Part shown: positions 43,905 to 53,556 of the stretch, in pieces
How the letters are laid out: the number at the start of each line of letters is the position of its first letter
Position numbering within the stretch: position 1 is the first letter of the stretch
Assembly: GCA_009773635.1 (NCBI GenBank)
Contig: WSYC01000017.1
Coordinates: 62,001 to 126,000, forward strand
Length of the DNA: 64,000 nucleotides
Reading direction: 5' to 3'
DNA from: Beijerinckiaceae bacterium
GTDB lineage: Bacteria > Pseudomonadota > Alphaproteobacteria > Rhizobiales > Beijerinckiaceae
Translations under genes and position numbers: made by a program
The notes under the pieces: generated by a model
Databases searched by the model: none
What the model was told of the DNA's origin: nothing
The model's input: only the letters and a program-made list of their open reading frames with translations

Positions 43905-44334
43905 TCTTTTCGACAGCACCGATACCGTGCAAGGCCTGACCAGCCAGATGGCGCGCCTCGACACGATCACGGCTCAGTTCGGGCGATCGCTGTCGCGTGC
44001 GCTGTCCTCCGGCATCATCCAGGGCAAGGGGTTTGACGAGATCCTGCGCGGTCTTGGTGAAAGGCTGATCGATATCTCGCTCAAGGCCGCGTTCAAGCCG
44101 CTTGAAAGCGGCATCTCGGGCCTGCTCGGCGGGCTCGTGCGAGGGGTGACCGGGCTTTTTACCGGCGGGACCTTCGGGTCGTCGTCGATGCTGTCCGGGT
44201 TGTTCGGCGGCACCGGCACATCGGGCGGATCGATGTTCGGCAATGCGCCGGACGCGGACAGTTTCAGGCGTTCCGAAGCCCAGATCAGTTCCGCCCTCGC
44301 CCGCGCCGTCTCGCGCGGCCAACGCAGCCTTTGA
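43894..44334 (+). CDS. GTA g11: short tail tape measure protein
   Basis: A 146-residue protein at the tape-measure position. The helical start SMANDLFDSTDTVQGLTSQM, the amphipathic FDEILRGLGERLIDISLKA and the glycine-rich tail (SGLFGGTGTSGGSMFG) suit GTA tape measures. Tape measure length sets tail length and phage versions often exceed 500 residues, so this suggests a short tail. The start is ATG 43894 with GGGAG ahead. Confidence 0.77.
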   Translation: MANDLFDSTDTVQGLTSQMARLDTITAQFGRSLSRALSSGIIQGKGFDEILRGLGERLIDISLKAAFKPLESGISGLLGGLVRGVTGLFTGGTFGSSSMLSGLFGGTGTSGGSMFGNAPDADSFRRSEAQISSALARAVSRGQRSL

Positions 44335-44344
44335 GAGGTGTTTC

Positions 44345-44992
44345 ATGGCGACTCCAGCGTTTCATGAGGTCCGGTTTCCGCTCGATATCGCGCTTGGCTC
44401 GCGCGGCGGGCCCGAGCGCCGGACCGAGATCATCACCACCGCCTCGGGGCGTGAGGAGCGCAATGCGCGCTGGGCCCATTCCCGCCGCAAGTATGACGCG
44501 GGCTATGGCGTCCGGTCCATTACCAAGCTGGCGGAGGTGATCACCTTCTTCGAGGAGCGGCGCGGGCGGTTGCACGGCTTCCGTTTTCGCGACCGGCTCG
44601 ACTGGACCTCTGCCGCTGCGAACGCAACGCCGGGCGCGTTCGACCAGCCGATCGGCACGGGCGATGGTGTTCTCTCTGTTTTCTCCCTCTCGAAGACTTA
44701 CGGCAGCGCGTTCGCGCCCTACCAACGCCCCATCACCAAGCCGGTCGAAGGGTCGGTGAGCGTCGCGGTGAACGGGACGGTGCAGACGGCCGGAACCCAG
44801 TTCACGGTTGATGCCGTGACGGGAATGGTGGCCTTCGCACCCGGCCATGTGCCGCCCGATGGTGCCGCGATCACGGCCGGGTTCGTGTTCGATGTGCCTG
44901 TCAGGTTCGATACCGACTACCTCGAATTCGATCTTTCGGCCTTCGAGGCCGGGGCCATTCCCGCCATTCCTCTTGTTGAAATCCGGGGTTGA
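44345..44992 (+). CDS. GTA g12: distal tail protein (DUF2460)
   Basis: A 215-residue DUF2460 protein forming the distal tail ring above the hub. Diagnostic blocks are FHEVRFPLDIALGSRGGPER, WAHSRRKYDAGYGVRSI and TDYLEFDLSAFEAGAIP. It starts 10 bases after g11. The next gene begins 4 bases downstream of its stop. Confidence 0.9.
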   Translation: MATPAFHEVRFPLDIALGSRGGPERRTEIITTASGREERNARWAHSRRKYDAGYGVRSITKLAEVITFFEERRGRLHGFRFRDRLDWTSAAANATPGAFDQPIGTGDGVLSVFSLSKTYGSAFAPYQRPITKPVEGSVSVAVNGTVQTAGTQFTVDAVTGMVAFAPGHVPPDGAAITAGFVFDVPVRFDTDYLEFDLSAFEAGAIPAIPLVEIRG

Positions 44993-44996
44993 GGTC

Positions 44997-45881
44997 ATGC
45001 GCACACTGCCTCCGGCGCTGGCTGCAGCGCTTGATTCCGGCGTCACGACGCTGTGCCGTTGCTGGCTGCTGACACGAAAAGACGGGTTCGAACTCGGTAT
45101 TACGGATCATGATTCGGATCTGATGATCGGCACCACGCTGTTCGAGGCCAACGGCGGCTTCGACGCCAGCGCGATCGAGGCCGGGGCGGGGCTTGCGCCC
45201 TCCGGCGGCGAGATCAAGGGTACTCTGACCAGCGACCGGATCGTTGCCGAAGATATCGAGGCCGGGCTCTATGACGGCGCTGTGCTGCGCTCCTACCTCG
45301 TCGACTGGCAGGCACCAACGCTCGATTTCCTGGTGGATTCGGCGACGCTCGGCGAAATCCGGCGTGCGGACCGGCATTTCGTCGCGGAAACGCGGAGCGC
45401 GTTCCAGGCGCTCGATCAGGAGCAGGGGCGGCTCTATACGGCGGCCTGCAATGCCGAACTGGGCGATGCCCGCTGCGGCGTCGATCTTTCCACCCCGCCG
45501 TTTGCGATCACCGGGGTGGTCCTGACGACCGATGGCCGCAACGGCCTGACGGCCAGCGCGGTCGAGAATGCGGTGACCGGGCTGTTCTCGCGCGGCATCG
45601 TGACGTTCACCGGCGGGGCCAATGCCGGGATGTCCGTCATCGTGAAGGACCATCGCGCCGGCGGGGAGTTAGTCTTCTGGCAAGGGCTCGTGCGCCCGCT
45701 GGCACCGGGCGATACGTTCTCGGTGACGGCGGGGTGCGACAAGCGCTTCTCGACCTGCCGCGACCGCTTCGTCAATGCCGCCAATTTTCGCGGCTTTCCT
45801 TTCATTCCGGCGCCGGAATTCGTGCTGACCTACGCCCGACCGGGTGAGGGGCGGCATCGCGGCCGCCCGCTCGTTCGATAA
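44997..45881 (+). CDS. GTA g13: hub protein (DUF2163)
   Basis: A 294-residue DUF2163 baseplate hub protein. Four cysteines occur in two clusters, CNAELGDARC and CDKRFSTC, matching the arrangement that holds an iron-sulfur cluster in the R. capsulatus GTA hub. Other markers are FELGITDHDSDLMIG and NFRGFPFIPAPEF. It begins 4 bases after g12. It carries the g15 megatron and g14 peptidase at the tail tip. Confidence 0.9.
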   Translation: MRTLPPALAAALDSGVTTLCRCWLLTRKDGFELGITDHDSDLMIGTTLFEANGGFDASAIEAGAGLAPSGGEIKGTLTSDRIVAEDIEAGLYDGAVLRSYLVDWQAPTLDFLVDSATLGEIRRADRHFVAETRSAFQALDQEQGRLYTAACNAELGDARCGVDLSTPPFAITGVVLTTDGRNGLTASAVENAVTGLFSRGIVTFTGGANAGMSVIVKDHRAGGELVFWQGLVRPLAPGDTFSVTAGCDKRFSTCRDRFVNAANFRGFPFIPAPEFVLTYARPGEGRHRGRPLVR

Positions 45882-45890
45882 GGTGACATC

Positions 45891-46376
45891 ATGTCCGATC
45901 AGGTTAGTGCGCGGCGGCAGCTCCGGCGCGAGGATATTGTCGTGGCTGCACGCCGCTGGATTGGCACGCCCTACCAACATCAGGCCTCGCTGAAAGGCGT
46001 CGGGTGCGATTGTCTTGGGCTGCTGCGCGGGGTGTGGCGTGATGTTCTGGGCGAAGAGCCGGAAGAGCCCGGACCCTATTCCCCCGCCTGGGCCGAGCTT
46101 TCGGAGGGCGACCCGCTGCTGGCGGCGGCGGCGCGACATCTCGTGCCGGTCGAAACGCAAGACCTTCTGACGGGAAGCGCGCGACAGATCCGCCCCGGCA
46201 TGGTTCTCGTGTTCCGCTGGCGGGCAAACAGTGCCGCCAAGCATTGCGGCATCGCGACCGGCGAGGGCCGGTTCATTCACGCCCATGACGGCGCGAGCGT
46301 CGCGGAAGTAGCGATCGTTCCGGGCTGGCGACGCCGGATCGTGGGCCTCTTCGATTATCCAGAGGTGGTGGACTGA
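45891..46376 (+). CDS. GTA g14: NlpC/P60 cell-wall peptidase
   Basis: A 161-residue C40 peptidase located at the tail tip, presumed to open the recipient cell wall. The active site is C41 in GVGCDCLGLL with H118 in AAKHCGIAT; IRPGMVLVFRW precedes the His as usual. It lies between g13 and g15, as in RcGTA, and its TGA shares a base with the g15 ATG (46376). Confidence 0.9.
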   Translation: MSDQVSARRQLRREDIVVAARRWIGTPYQHQASLKGVGCDCLGLLRGVWRDVLGEEPEEPGPYSPAWAELSEGDPLLAAAARHLVPVETQDLLTGSARQIRPGMVLVFRWRANSAAKHCGIATGEGRFIHAHDGASVAEVAIVPGWRRRIVGLFDYPEVVD

Positions 46377-49300
46377 TGGCAACGATCGCACTCCAGATTG
46401 CAGGAACGGCGCTGGGCTCGTTCCTCGGCGGACCGTTCGGCGGCGCGCTCGGCTCCGCCTTGGGCGGAACGCTCGGCTCGTTCGTGGATCGCGCGCTGCT
46501 GGGCAATGGCCAGCGCCCCATCCAGGGTCCGCGGCTGACGAATTCGACCGGGATTTCGGCGAGTGAGGGCGCTGCGATTCCGAAGGTTTACGGCCGGGTC
46601 CGGGTCGGCGGGCAGGTGATCTGGGCGACCGAATTCGAAGAGGAATCGGTTGTCGAAAAGACTGGCACCAGCGGGGGCAAATCGGCTGGCCAGCCGGCGA
46701 CGCGGACGGTGCGCTACACCTATTTTGCCAATGTCGCGATCGGGCTCTGCGAGGGGCCAGTGAGCCTCGTCCGCCGGATATGGGCCGATGGTCAGGAGCT
46801 GGATCTCGCAGGGGTGACCATCCGCATCTACACCGGCACAGGGGATCAGGAGCCGGACCCGCTGATCGTCGCCAAACAGGAGACGGCTGATATCCCGGCC
46901 TTCAAGGGAATGGCCTATGTCGTCTTCGAGCGCCTGCCGCTTGCAAGCTACGGCAACCGTCTGCCCCAGTTTGCCTTCGAGGTGGTGCGGGCCGCCCCTG
47001 GATTGCCGGAGATGATCCGCGCCATCAACATCATTCCCGGCTCGACCGAATTTGGTTACGCCGCAACCGAAGTGCGCGAGGAGTTCGGCCTCGGGTCTTC
47101 GCAGCCGATCAACCGCGCGCAATGGACGCACCGGACCGATTGGGAAGCCTCGATCGACGGGATGACGGCGCTGATGCCGAACATCGAGCGGGCCACCTTG
47201 ATCAGCGCCTGGTTCGGGGACGATCTGCGGGCAGCGCAGTGCAGCTTCCGCCCCAAGGTCGAGAAATCGGCCAAAGCGACATCCGGCATGCAGTGGAGCG
47301 CCGCCGGCTTGACGCGCGCGAGTGCCGAAGCGGTTTCCGCCAGCGACGGCCGACCGAATTTTGGTGGTTCTCCGGCCGATCAAAGCATTGTCGACGCGAT
47401 CCGCGATCTCAAGGCCCGCGGGCTGAAGGTGGCGCTGCACCCGTTCGTTCTCATGGATATTCCGGCGGCGAACACGAAGCCCGACCCCTGGAGCGGGGCT
47501 GCGGCGCAACCCGCCTTCCCCTGGCGGGGGCGGATCACATGCGATCCGGCACCGGGGCGGGCAGGCAGCCCGGACGGCACGGCTGCGCTCGCGAGCCAGA
47601 TCGCGGCACTTGTTGGGACGACTACGGCGGCGCATTTTACGTTGGCAGGGGATACGGTGGTCTATTCAGGCCCGGCGGAATGGTCGTTCCGGCGGATGGT
47701 GCTGCACCATGCGATGCTCGCCAAAGCGGCTGGTGGTGTCGATACCTTCATTCTGGCATCGGAACTCGTTGGGCTGACGCATGCCTCTGCCGGCAACGGA
47801 CAGTTTCCCTTCGTCGCGGCGATGACCGCGCTGCTGGCAGATCTGCGCGGCATTCTCGGGCCCTCGACCATCATCACCTATGCGGCAGACTGGAGCGAAT
47901 ACGGTGCGCATGTCCGCAACGGCGGGCAGGAAGTGCGGTTCCCGCTCGATCCGTTCTGGGCGCATGCCGAGGTCGGCGCGATCGGCATCGACTTCTATCC
48001 GCCACTCTCCGATTGGCGCGACGGACGTGATCATCTTGACGCGGCGGAGGCCTATTGCGCGTCGGACCCGGCTTATCTTGCTGTGCGGATCGCGGCGGGC
48101 GAAGCCTTCGACTGGTATTACGCCGATGATGGCGCGCGGGCAGCGCAAATTCGGTCGCCGATTACCGATGGCGCCTACGGCAAGCCATGGATCTATCGGG
48201 CCAAGGACCTGAAATCCTGGTGGAATGGCCCGCATATCGAGCGGGTGGGCGGGGTCGAGCTGGCGCAGCCGACCGCATACAGCGGCGGGCGCAAGCCCAT
48301 CCTCCTCACGGAAATCGGCTGCCCGGCCGTCGACAAGGGCAGTAACCAGCCGAATGTTTTCCCGGATCCGAAGTCGATCGAGAATGCGCTGCCGTATTTC
48401 TCGTCCGGCGGACGTGATGATCTCGTGCAATGGCGGGTGCTGGAAGCCTATCTGTCGCGGTTTGATCCCGGACATCCGGCCTTTCAGGATGCTGACAACC
48501 CGACCTCCAGCCACTACGCGGGGCGGATGATCGACCCCAGTTTCATCGCGCCCTGGGCCTATGACGCGCGGCCATTTCCGGTTTTTCCCAGGCAACGCTC
48601 GCTGTGGTCCGATGGCGACAACTGGCTCAGGGGGCATTGGCTCAACGGGCGCATCGAGGCGATCCCGGTCGAGCGGCTTATCGGGATGATCGCAGAGGAT
48701 TTCGGCCTGCCGGCACCGGAGGCCGCGGATGTCGACGCGGCCGTGGAAGGCTATGTGGTCGACCGGCCGATGTCGGCGCGCGCAGCGATCGAGCCGGTCG
48801 CGGCCACTTTCGGGCTGACGGCAACCGCACCCGGTGATGCGATCATGATCCGTGGCAGGCCGGCGAGGTCCGCGGCGATCCTGTCGGAAGCGGACCTTGT
48901 GCCCGCGAAGGACGGCACGCTTATCGAGGTCACGCGGCAGCAGGAAAGCGAGCTGCCACGCCGGATCAGCCTTGGCTTCGTTGATGGTGACAACGATTTT
49001 CGGCAAGGCGTGGCCGTCGCGGAGACCGGCATTGCCAGTTCGCAGCGCGAAGAGATGATCTCGACTGCGCTGCATCTGCCACGCGGTGCTGCGCGGCGGC
49101 ATGCCGAAGCGAGGCTGCACGATATCCGGGCTGCGCGCGAAACCTTCCGGTTCCGGCTCAGGCGCAACGCGCTGCAGTTCGAGCCGGGCGATCTCGTGGA
49201 CGTGCCGACGCAAGCCGGGCTTCGGACTGCCATGCTCACGCGCATCACTGATGGAGACGTTCGCGAATGCGAGGCGCGGGCTTACGACGTTGCTTTTGCC

Positions 49301-50284
49301 GAGAATGGCCCGAGCATCGACGAATTGCCGGTCGAGGCCGGTGTTCCGGCGCTGCCAGGGGCTGCCTTCGTCCGTCTTGTCGAAGTGCCGCTCGCCCGCT
49401 CGGCCGGGTTGTTGTCCGTCGCCGTGCGCGCCGCCCCCTGGCATGGTCCCTATTCGGTTTCCTCGACCGAAAACGGCGCGGTATCGGCTGCCGCGTCCGT
49501 GGCGGTCGCGGCGCGGGTCGGGCAGACCCTGACGACGCTCGGCCCCGGTCCGCTCTGGCGCTGGGACCATGCGGCCAGCTTCGACGTTCTGCTCGAGGGC
49601 GGCGCGCTGAGCAGCCTCGGCGAGGACGCCGTTCTGGGGGGCGGGAACGCGCTTGCGATGATCGCTCCGGGGGGCGAAATCGAGGTTGTTCTCTACCGGC
49701 GGGCCGAGCTTGTCGGGGAGCGGCGCTATCGCGTGTCCGGGCTGTTGCGCGGGATCGGTCAATCCGAGACCAGTGCGGCCCGCACGCTGGCGCCGGGAGC
49801 GGAAGTGATCATCCTCGATGATGCGCTGGTCGATCTGGCGGTTGGCGCCGAGGCCATCGGGGCGCTCCGGTCCTACATTATCTTGCCGGCAGGGCGCGAT
49901 CTCGGCGATTCCACCGCCGTGAGTATCAGTGCGACGCCGACAGGGCGTTCGCTCCGGCCACTGGCGCCGGTCCACGCGCGCGCGAGGCGGGAGGCCGGGG
50001 GAACCCGGCTCACCTTTATCCGCCGTGCCCGGAAGGACGCGGATTCGCTCGATCTGTTCGAGGTGCCGCTGGGCGAGGATTTCGAGGAATATTCGCTCGA
50101 AATCCTCAATGGTCCGGCCCTCGTGCGCACGCTCAAGCTGACGACGCCGGACTATCTCTACCCAGCTGCGACCGAAATCGCCGATTTCGGCAATGTCCAA
50201 AGCAGTCTTGCAATCCGGGTCCGGCAGGTGAGCGGCATCGTTGGGCCGGGCGATCCCTTGACGGCGGTGGTGCCCGTTTTCTGA
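46376..50284 (+). CDS. GTA g15: megatron (GTA TIM-barrel baseplate protein)
   Basis: A 1302-residue multidomain baseplate protein. The N terminus is Gly-rich (GSFLGGPFGGALGSALGG), followed by GTA-specific jelly-roll parts, a TIM-barrel-like glycoside-hydrolase-type domain (about 400-760, with YAADWSEYG and GAIGIDFYPPLSDW), and C-terminal fibre-proximal domains. In RcGTA it contacts the host capsule and may carry a lipoprotein-like or hydrolytic function. Length agrees with other megatron proteins. It is followed after 30 bases by the endolysin gene. Confidence 0.92.
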   Translation: MATIALQIAGTALGSFLGGPFGGALGSALGGTLGSFVDRALLGNGQRPIQGPRLTNSTGISASEGAAIPKVYGRVRVGGQVIWATEFEEESVVEKTGTSGGKSAGQPATRTVRYTYFANVAIGLCEGPVSLVRRIWADGQELDLAGVTIRIYTGTGDQEPDPLIVAKQETADIPAFKGMAYVVFERLPLASYGNRLPQFAFEVVRAAPGLPEMIRAINIIPGSTEFGYAATEVREEFGLGSSQPINRAQWTHRTDWEASIDGMTALMPNIERATLISAWFGDDLRAAQCSFRPKVEKSAKATSGMQWSAAGLTRASAEAVSASDGRPNFGGSPADQSIVDAIRDLKARGLKVALHPFVLMDIPAANTKPDPWSGAAAQPAFPWRGRITCDPAPGRAGSPDGTAALASQIAALVGTTTAAHFTLAGDTVVYSGPAEWSFRRMVLHHAMLAKAAGGVDTFILASELVGLTHASAGNGQFPFVAAMTALLADLRGILGPSTIITYAADWSEYGAHVRNGGQEVRFPLDPFWAHAEVGAIGIDFYPPLSDWRDGRDHLDAAEAYCASDPAYLAVRIAAGEAFDWYYADDGARAAQIRSPITDGAYGKPWIYRAKDLKSWWNGPHIERVGGVELAQPTAYSGGRKPILLTEIGCPAVDKGSNQPNVFPDPKSIENALPYFSSGGRDDLVQWRVLEAYLSRFDPGHPAFQDADNPTSSHYAGRMIDPSFIAPWAYDARPFPVFPRQRSLWSDGDNWLRGHWLNGRIEAIPVERLIGMIAEDFGLPAPEAADVDAAVEGYVVDRPMSARAAIEPVAATFGLTATAPGDAIMIRGRPARSAAILSEADLVPAKDGTLIEVTRQQESELPRRISLGFVDGDNDFRQGVAVAETGIASSQREEMISTALHLPRGAARRHAEARLHDIRAARETFRFRLRRNALQFEPGDLVDVPTQAGLRTAMLTRITDGDVRECEARAYDVAFAENGPSIDELPVEAGVPALPGAAFVRLVEVPLARSAGLLSVAVRAAPWHGPYSVSSTENGAVSAAASVAVAARVGQTLTTLGPGPLWRWDHAASFDVLLEGGALSSLGEDAVLGGGNALAMIAPGGEIEVVLYRRAELVGERRYRVSGLLRGIGQSETSAARTLAPGAEVIILDDALVDLAVGAEAIGALRSYIILPAGRDLGDSTAVSISATPTGRSLRPLAPVHARARREAGGTRLTFIRRARKDADSLDLFEVPLGEDFEEYSLEILNGPALVRTLKLTTPDYLYPAATEIADFGNVQSSLAIRVRQVSGIVGPGDPLTAVVPVF

Positions 50285-50314
50285 TTTTTCGAGCACAGCA
50301 TGGAGAAGGTTGCC

Positions 50315-51097
50315 ATGGCGAGCGTGAGCTTCGAGCCTGCACTGACCTGCGTTCTTCGCCATGAGGGCGGCTATTCCGACCACCCGAATGATCCGGGCGG
50401 CGCAACGATGATGGGCATTACCCAGAAGACCCTGTCAGACTGGCGCGGGCAGGGCGTGACAAAAGCCGAGGTCCGCGCCCTCGCGCGGCCCGAGGTGGCG
50501 GCCATCTATCGCGCGCGATACTGGAACGCCGTGCGAGCCGATGACTTGCCGGCGGGGCTCGATCTCGCTGTGTTTGATTTTGCCGTCAATTCAGGGCCGT
50601 TGCGGGCCATTCGAATGCTTCAGCGCGTTCTCGGCGTGGTGGTTGATGGCCTGATCGGTCCGATCACTCTCACCGCCGCGCGCGCGTGCCCTGTTGCCGA
50701 AACGATCACGCAGCTCTGCAACGCCCGCCTCGATTTTCTTCGAGGGCTTTCGACCTTCCCGGTTTTCGGCCGCGGCTGGACGCGGCGCATCCGCGATGTC
50801 GAGGCAACGGCTCGAAGAATGACGCTGTCGGACGTTGCACTCCGGCAGGCTGATCCCCTCTTCCCAAACCCAAAACAGGAGATTGCACCGATGGAGATGG
50901 CCAAGACGTTTTTCTCGAGCCGCACGATCTGGGCGAATGTGATCGGGATGATCGCTCTCGCCCTGTCCTGGTTCGGATTCGATACCAGCACGGTCGACAA
51001 GGCCGCGGTGACCGACAACATCCTTCAGGCTGTTGCGGCGCTGAGCTTCGTGGCCTCGACGGTGTTCCGCGTCGTTGCCAGCAAGCGCCTGATCTGA
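50315..51097 (+). CDS. Endolysin fused to a holin-like membrane tail
   Basis: A 260-residue protein. The N-terminal GH108 muramidase domain starts FEPALTCVLRHEGGYSDHP, with the catalytic Glu in RHEGGYS and GGATMMGIT; a PG-binding type 3 segment (QRVLGVVVDGLIGPITL) follows, and the last 65 residues have two membrane helices (TIWANVIGMIALALSWFGF and LQAVAALSFVASTVF) resembling a holin. Such proteins are called holin-associated N-acetylmuramidases. It lies directly after g15, whereas RcGTA keeps separate lysis genes elsewhere in the chromosome. ATG 50315 is preferred over ATG 50300. Confidence 0.83.
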   Translation: MASVSFEPALTCVLRHEGGYSDHPNDPGGATMMGITQKTLSDWRGQGVTKAEVRALARPEVAAIYRARYWNAVRADDLPAGLDLAVFDFAVNSGPLRAIRMLQRVLGVVVDGLIGPITLTAARACPVAETITQLCNARLDFLRGLSTFPVFGRGWTRRIRDVEATARRMTLSDVALRQADPLFPNPKQEIAPMEMAKTFFSSRTIWANVIGMIALALSWFGFDTSTVDKAAVTDNILQAVAALSFVASTVFRVVASKRLI

Positions 51098-51105
51098 TGG
51101 GCGAA

Positions 51106-51141
51106 GGCACCATCCTGCCTGTGCGCAAGCATGATGGTGCC
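51106..51141 (+). terminator. Hairpin at the end of the GTA operon
   Basis: GGCACCATC and GATGGTGCC pair perfectly across an 18-base loop, 9 bases after the endolysin stop. No U-tract follows, so the element is a moderate candidate for ending the operon. Confidence 0.5.
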
Positions 51142-51278
51142 CGCCACGCTCGCGGATTTGATGTCGAATTGCCGTGAAGTTGGTATATGTGTTCACGACA
51201 TCAGGACAGCGGGCACTCAATTTGAATGGAGGTGCCGGGAAGCATCTGGCCTGAGAATACGTTTGACCGGAGTTTTTC

Positions 51279-51956
51279 ATGCGCCTTCTCGTTGTCGAGG
51301 ATGATCGGGATCTGAACCGCCAGCTTGTTTCCGCGCTTGAGGACGCCGGCTATGCCGTCGACAAGGCCTTCGATGGCGAGGAAGGCCATTTCCTCGGCGA
51401 TACCGAGCCCTATGACGGCGTGATTCTCGATATGGGCCTGCCACGCATCGACGGAATCCGCGTGCTCGAGAAGTGGCGGCGTGACGGGCGCCGCATGCCG
51501 GTGCTGATCCTCACGGCGCGTGATCGCTGGAGCGAAAAGGTGCAGGGCTTCGACGCCGGCGCCGATGACTATGTGACCAAGCCGTTTCACATGGAAGAAG
51601 TGCTGGCACGCCTGCGTGCCTTGCTGCGCCGCGCGGCGGGGCATGCCACGAGCGAACTCACCTGCGGGCCGGTGCTGCTGGACACGCGCTCCAGTCGTGT
51701 TGTGGTTGATGGCAGCGCCGTGCGCCTGACCTCGCATGAATACCGCCTGCTGGCGTATCTTATGCACCATCAGGGGCGTGTCGTCTCGCGCACGGAGCTG
51801 GTCGAGCATCTCTACGATCAGGATTTCGATCGCGATTCCAATACGATCGAGGTTTTTGTCGGTCGTCTGCGCAAGAAGCTCGGTGTCGAGATCATCCAGA
51901 CTGTGCGCGGCCTAGGCTATATTGCGGCGCCGCCGGAACCGCCGTCCAAGCGCTGA
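51279..51956 (+). CDS. feuP: OmpR-family response regulator (FeuP-like)
   Basis: A 225-residue response regulator: receiver domain with D51 (VILDMGLP) and K near residue 101 (VTKPFHM), and a C-terminal winged-helix DNA-binding domain. With the kinase and ccmIEFH behind it, this matches the rhizobial feuP-feuQ-cycHJKL order. FeuPQ controls envelope/osmotic functions such as cyclic glucan export in Sinorhizobium. The start is ATG 51279 with GGAG ahead. Gene identity is supported by context more than sequence. Confidence 0.7.
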   Translation: MRLLVVEDDRDLNRQLVSALEDAGYAVDKAFDGEEGHFLGDTEPYDGVILDMGLPRIDGIRVLEKWRRDGRRMPVLILTARDRWSEKVQGFDAGADDYVTKPFHMEEVLARLRALLRRAAGHATSELTCGPVLLDTRSSRVVVDGSAVRLTSHEYRLLAYLMHHQGRVVSRTELVEHLYDQDFDRDSNTIEVFVGRLRKKLGVEIIQTVRGLGYIAAPPEPPSKR

Positions 51957-51964
51957 GCCGGTTC

Positions 51965-53359
51965 ATGCGCCTGCTCGTCCGCAATCCCGTCAATCCGAAC
52001 TCACTGGCAGGCCGCCTTTTCTATTCGGCGATCGTGCTGTCTGTGCTGGTGCTCGTGATCGCCGGCACGATCCTTTCCGCCATCAACCGGCGCACGGTGG
52101 TGGCTGCGTTTGACGAGCGGCTGAAGCTCTATCTGAAAGTGCTCGTCGCGGATGTGGCAGCGCTTTCGGATGGTGGCAATGTCGAGCCCGGAAATCTCGG
52201 CGAACCCCAGTTCCAGATCCCGCTTTCGGGATGGTATTGGCAGATCCTGCGCGTCGACCGCGACAGTACCGCTACCAGTGTCCTGCGCACCTCACGCTCC
52301 TTGTTCTCCAACCGGTTGCCCGCGCTTTCTGCCCCCGGGCTCCCCTCCGTGCGTGGCGATTTCCGGGATGGCTATTCGGCCGGGCCGGAAGGGCGGCGCA
52401 TCCGCATTGTCGAGCAGGAAATCGATCTTGGCGAGCAGAACCGCTTCATCATCTCGGTTGCGGGCAATGCCGACGAGATCGCGGAGGAAAGCCGCCGATT
52501 CGAGTTCACGCTGGCCATCATTCTTTTCATTCTTGCCGTAGCGCTTGCCGTCTCGGCATTTCTTCAGGTTCGCTACGGGCTGACACCACTTCGACGCCTC
52601 TCCCAATCGCTCGGGGAGGTGCGCGCGGGCGAGAAGGATCATGTCGAGGGTAATTTTCCGGAAGAAGTGGCTCCGCTGGCGCATGAGCTTAATCAGGTTC
52701 TGGACGTCAACCGTGAGATCGTTGCGCGCGCCCGAGGACAGGTTGGCAATCTCGCGCATGCGTTGAAGACGCCGCTCAGCGTGCTCCTGAACGAAGCCGG
52801 CAATGATCCGGGGCTTCTGGCGGAAAAGGTCCGCGAGCAATCGGCAGTCATGCGCGATCAGGTGCAGTATTACCTGGACCGCGCGCGTGCGGCGGCACGT
52901 GCTGCGACGATCGGCAATATCACGGACGTCGAGCCGGTGATTGCGGCCTTCATCCGGACGTTTGAGAAAATCTACCGGGAGCGCGACATCCGGTTTGAAT
53001 CCTACGTCGAGCCGGGCCTGCGCTTTCGCGGTGAAAAACAGGATCTCGAGGAGATGATCGGCAATCTTGTCGACAATGCCGGCAAATGGGCCAAGAGCGA
53101 GGTGCTTATTCGAGCCGTGCCGGATGAGAGCCCAACCGGGATGTTGCACCTCACGGTCGACGACGACGGGCCGGGACTACCGGAGAATGTGCGCAAAGAG
53201 GCCACCCAGCGTGGGCGACGCCTCGACGAGACGAAACCGGGCTCCGGGCTCGGGCTTTCGATCGTTGTCGATATGGCTGTTCTCTACGGCGGCAGCTTCG
53301 CGCTGGAGGATTCGCCGCTCGGTGGTTTGCGTGCACGCCTGATGCTGCCAACACTTTGA
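51965..53359 (+). CDS. feuQ: Sensor histidine kinase (FeuQ-like)
   Basis: A 464-residue sensor with two membrane helices (about 18-40 and 180-202), a periplasmic domain between, a HAMP region, an H-box NLAHALKTPLSVLL with H265, and the ATP-binding HATPase_c domain (N-box IGNLVDNAGKWAKS, G1 VDDDGPGLP, G2 GSGLGLSIV). It follows feuP by 8 bases and phosphorylates it by analogy. Gene symbol follows from the conserved context. Confidence 0.72.
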   Translation: MRLLVRNPVNPNSLAGRLFYSAIVLSVLVLVIAGTILSAINRRTVVAAFDERLKLYLKVLVADVAALSDGGNVEPGNLGEPQFQIPLSGWYWQILRVDRDSTATSVLRTSRSLFSNRLPALSAPGLPSVRGDFRDGYSAGPEGRRIRIVEQEIDLGEQNRFIISVAGNADEIAEESRRFEFTLAIILFILAVALAVSAFLQVRYGLTPLRRLSQSLGEVRAGEKDHVEGNFPEEVAPLAHELNQVLDVNREIVARARGQVGNLAHALKTPLSVLLNEAGNDPGLLAEKVREQSAVMRDQVQYYLDRARAAARAATIGNITDVEPVIAAFIRTFEKIYRERDIRFESYVEPGLRFRGEKQDLEEMIGNLVDNAGKWAKSEVLIRAVPDESPTGMLHLTVDDDGPGLPENVRKEATQRGRRLDETKPGSGLGLSIVVDMAVLYGGSFALEDSPLGGLRARLMLPTL

Positions 53360-53556
53360 TGGGCGTGGATAATCGGATTGGCGCAGATGATTGATTTGGC
53401 GTTGCTGCCCATCCTCTGCTATGCGGCGGGCATGACCGACAGGACGCGCCGATGCCGCATGGAAAACACGGTGAAGCCGGGGGGATTGCGCGCGATCAAT
53501 TTCTCCGGCACCCGGACATGGTCTAGGCACAATCCTGTCCCAGATATCCGGTTACC

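Noticed and set aside
47666-50383. 905-codon antisense ORF under g15
   Set aside because: Shadow of the megatron gene; composition is Arg-rich and non-globular.
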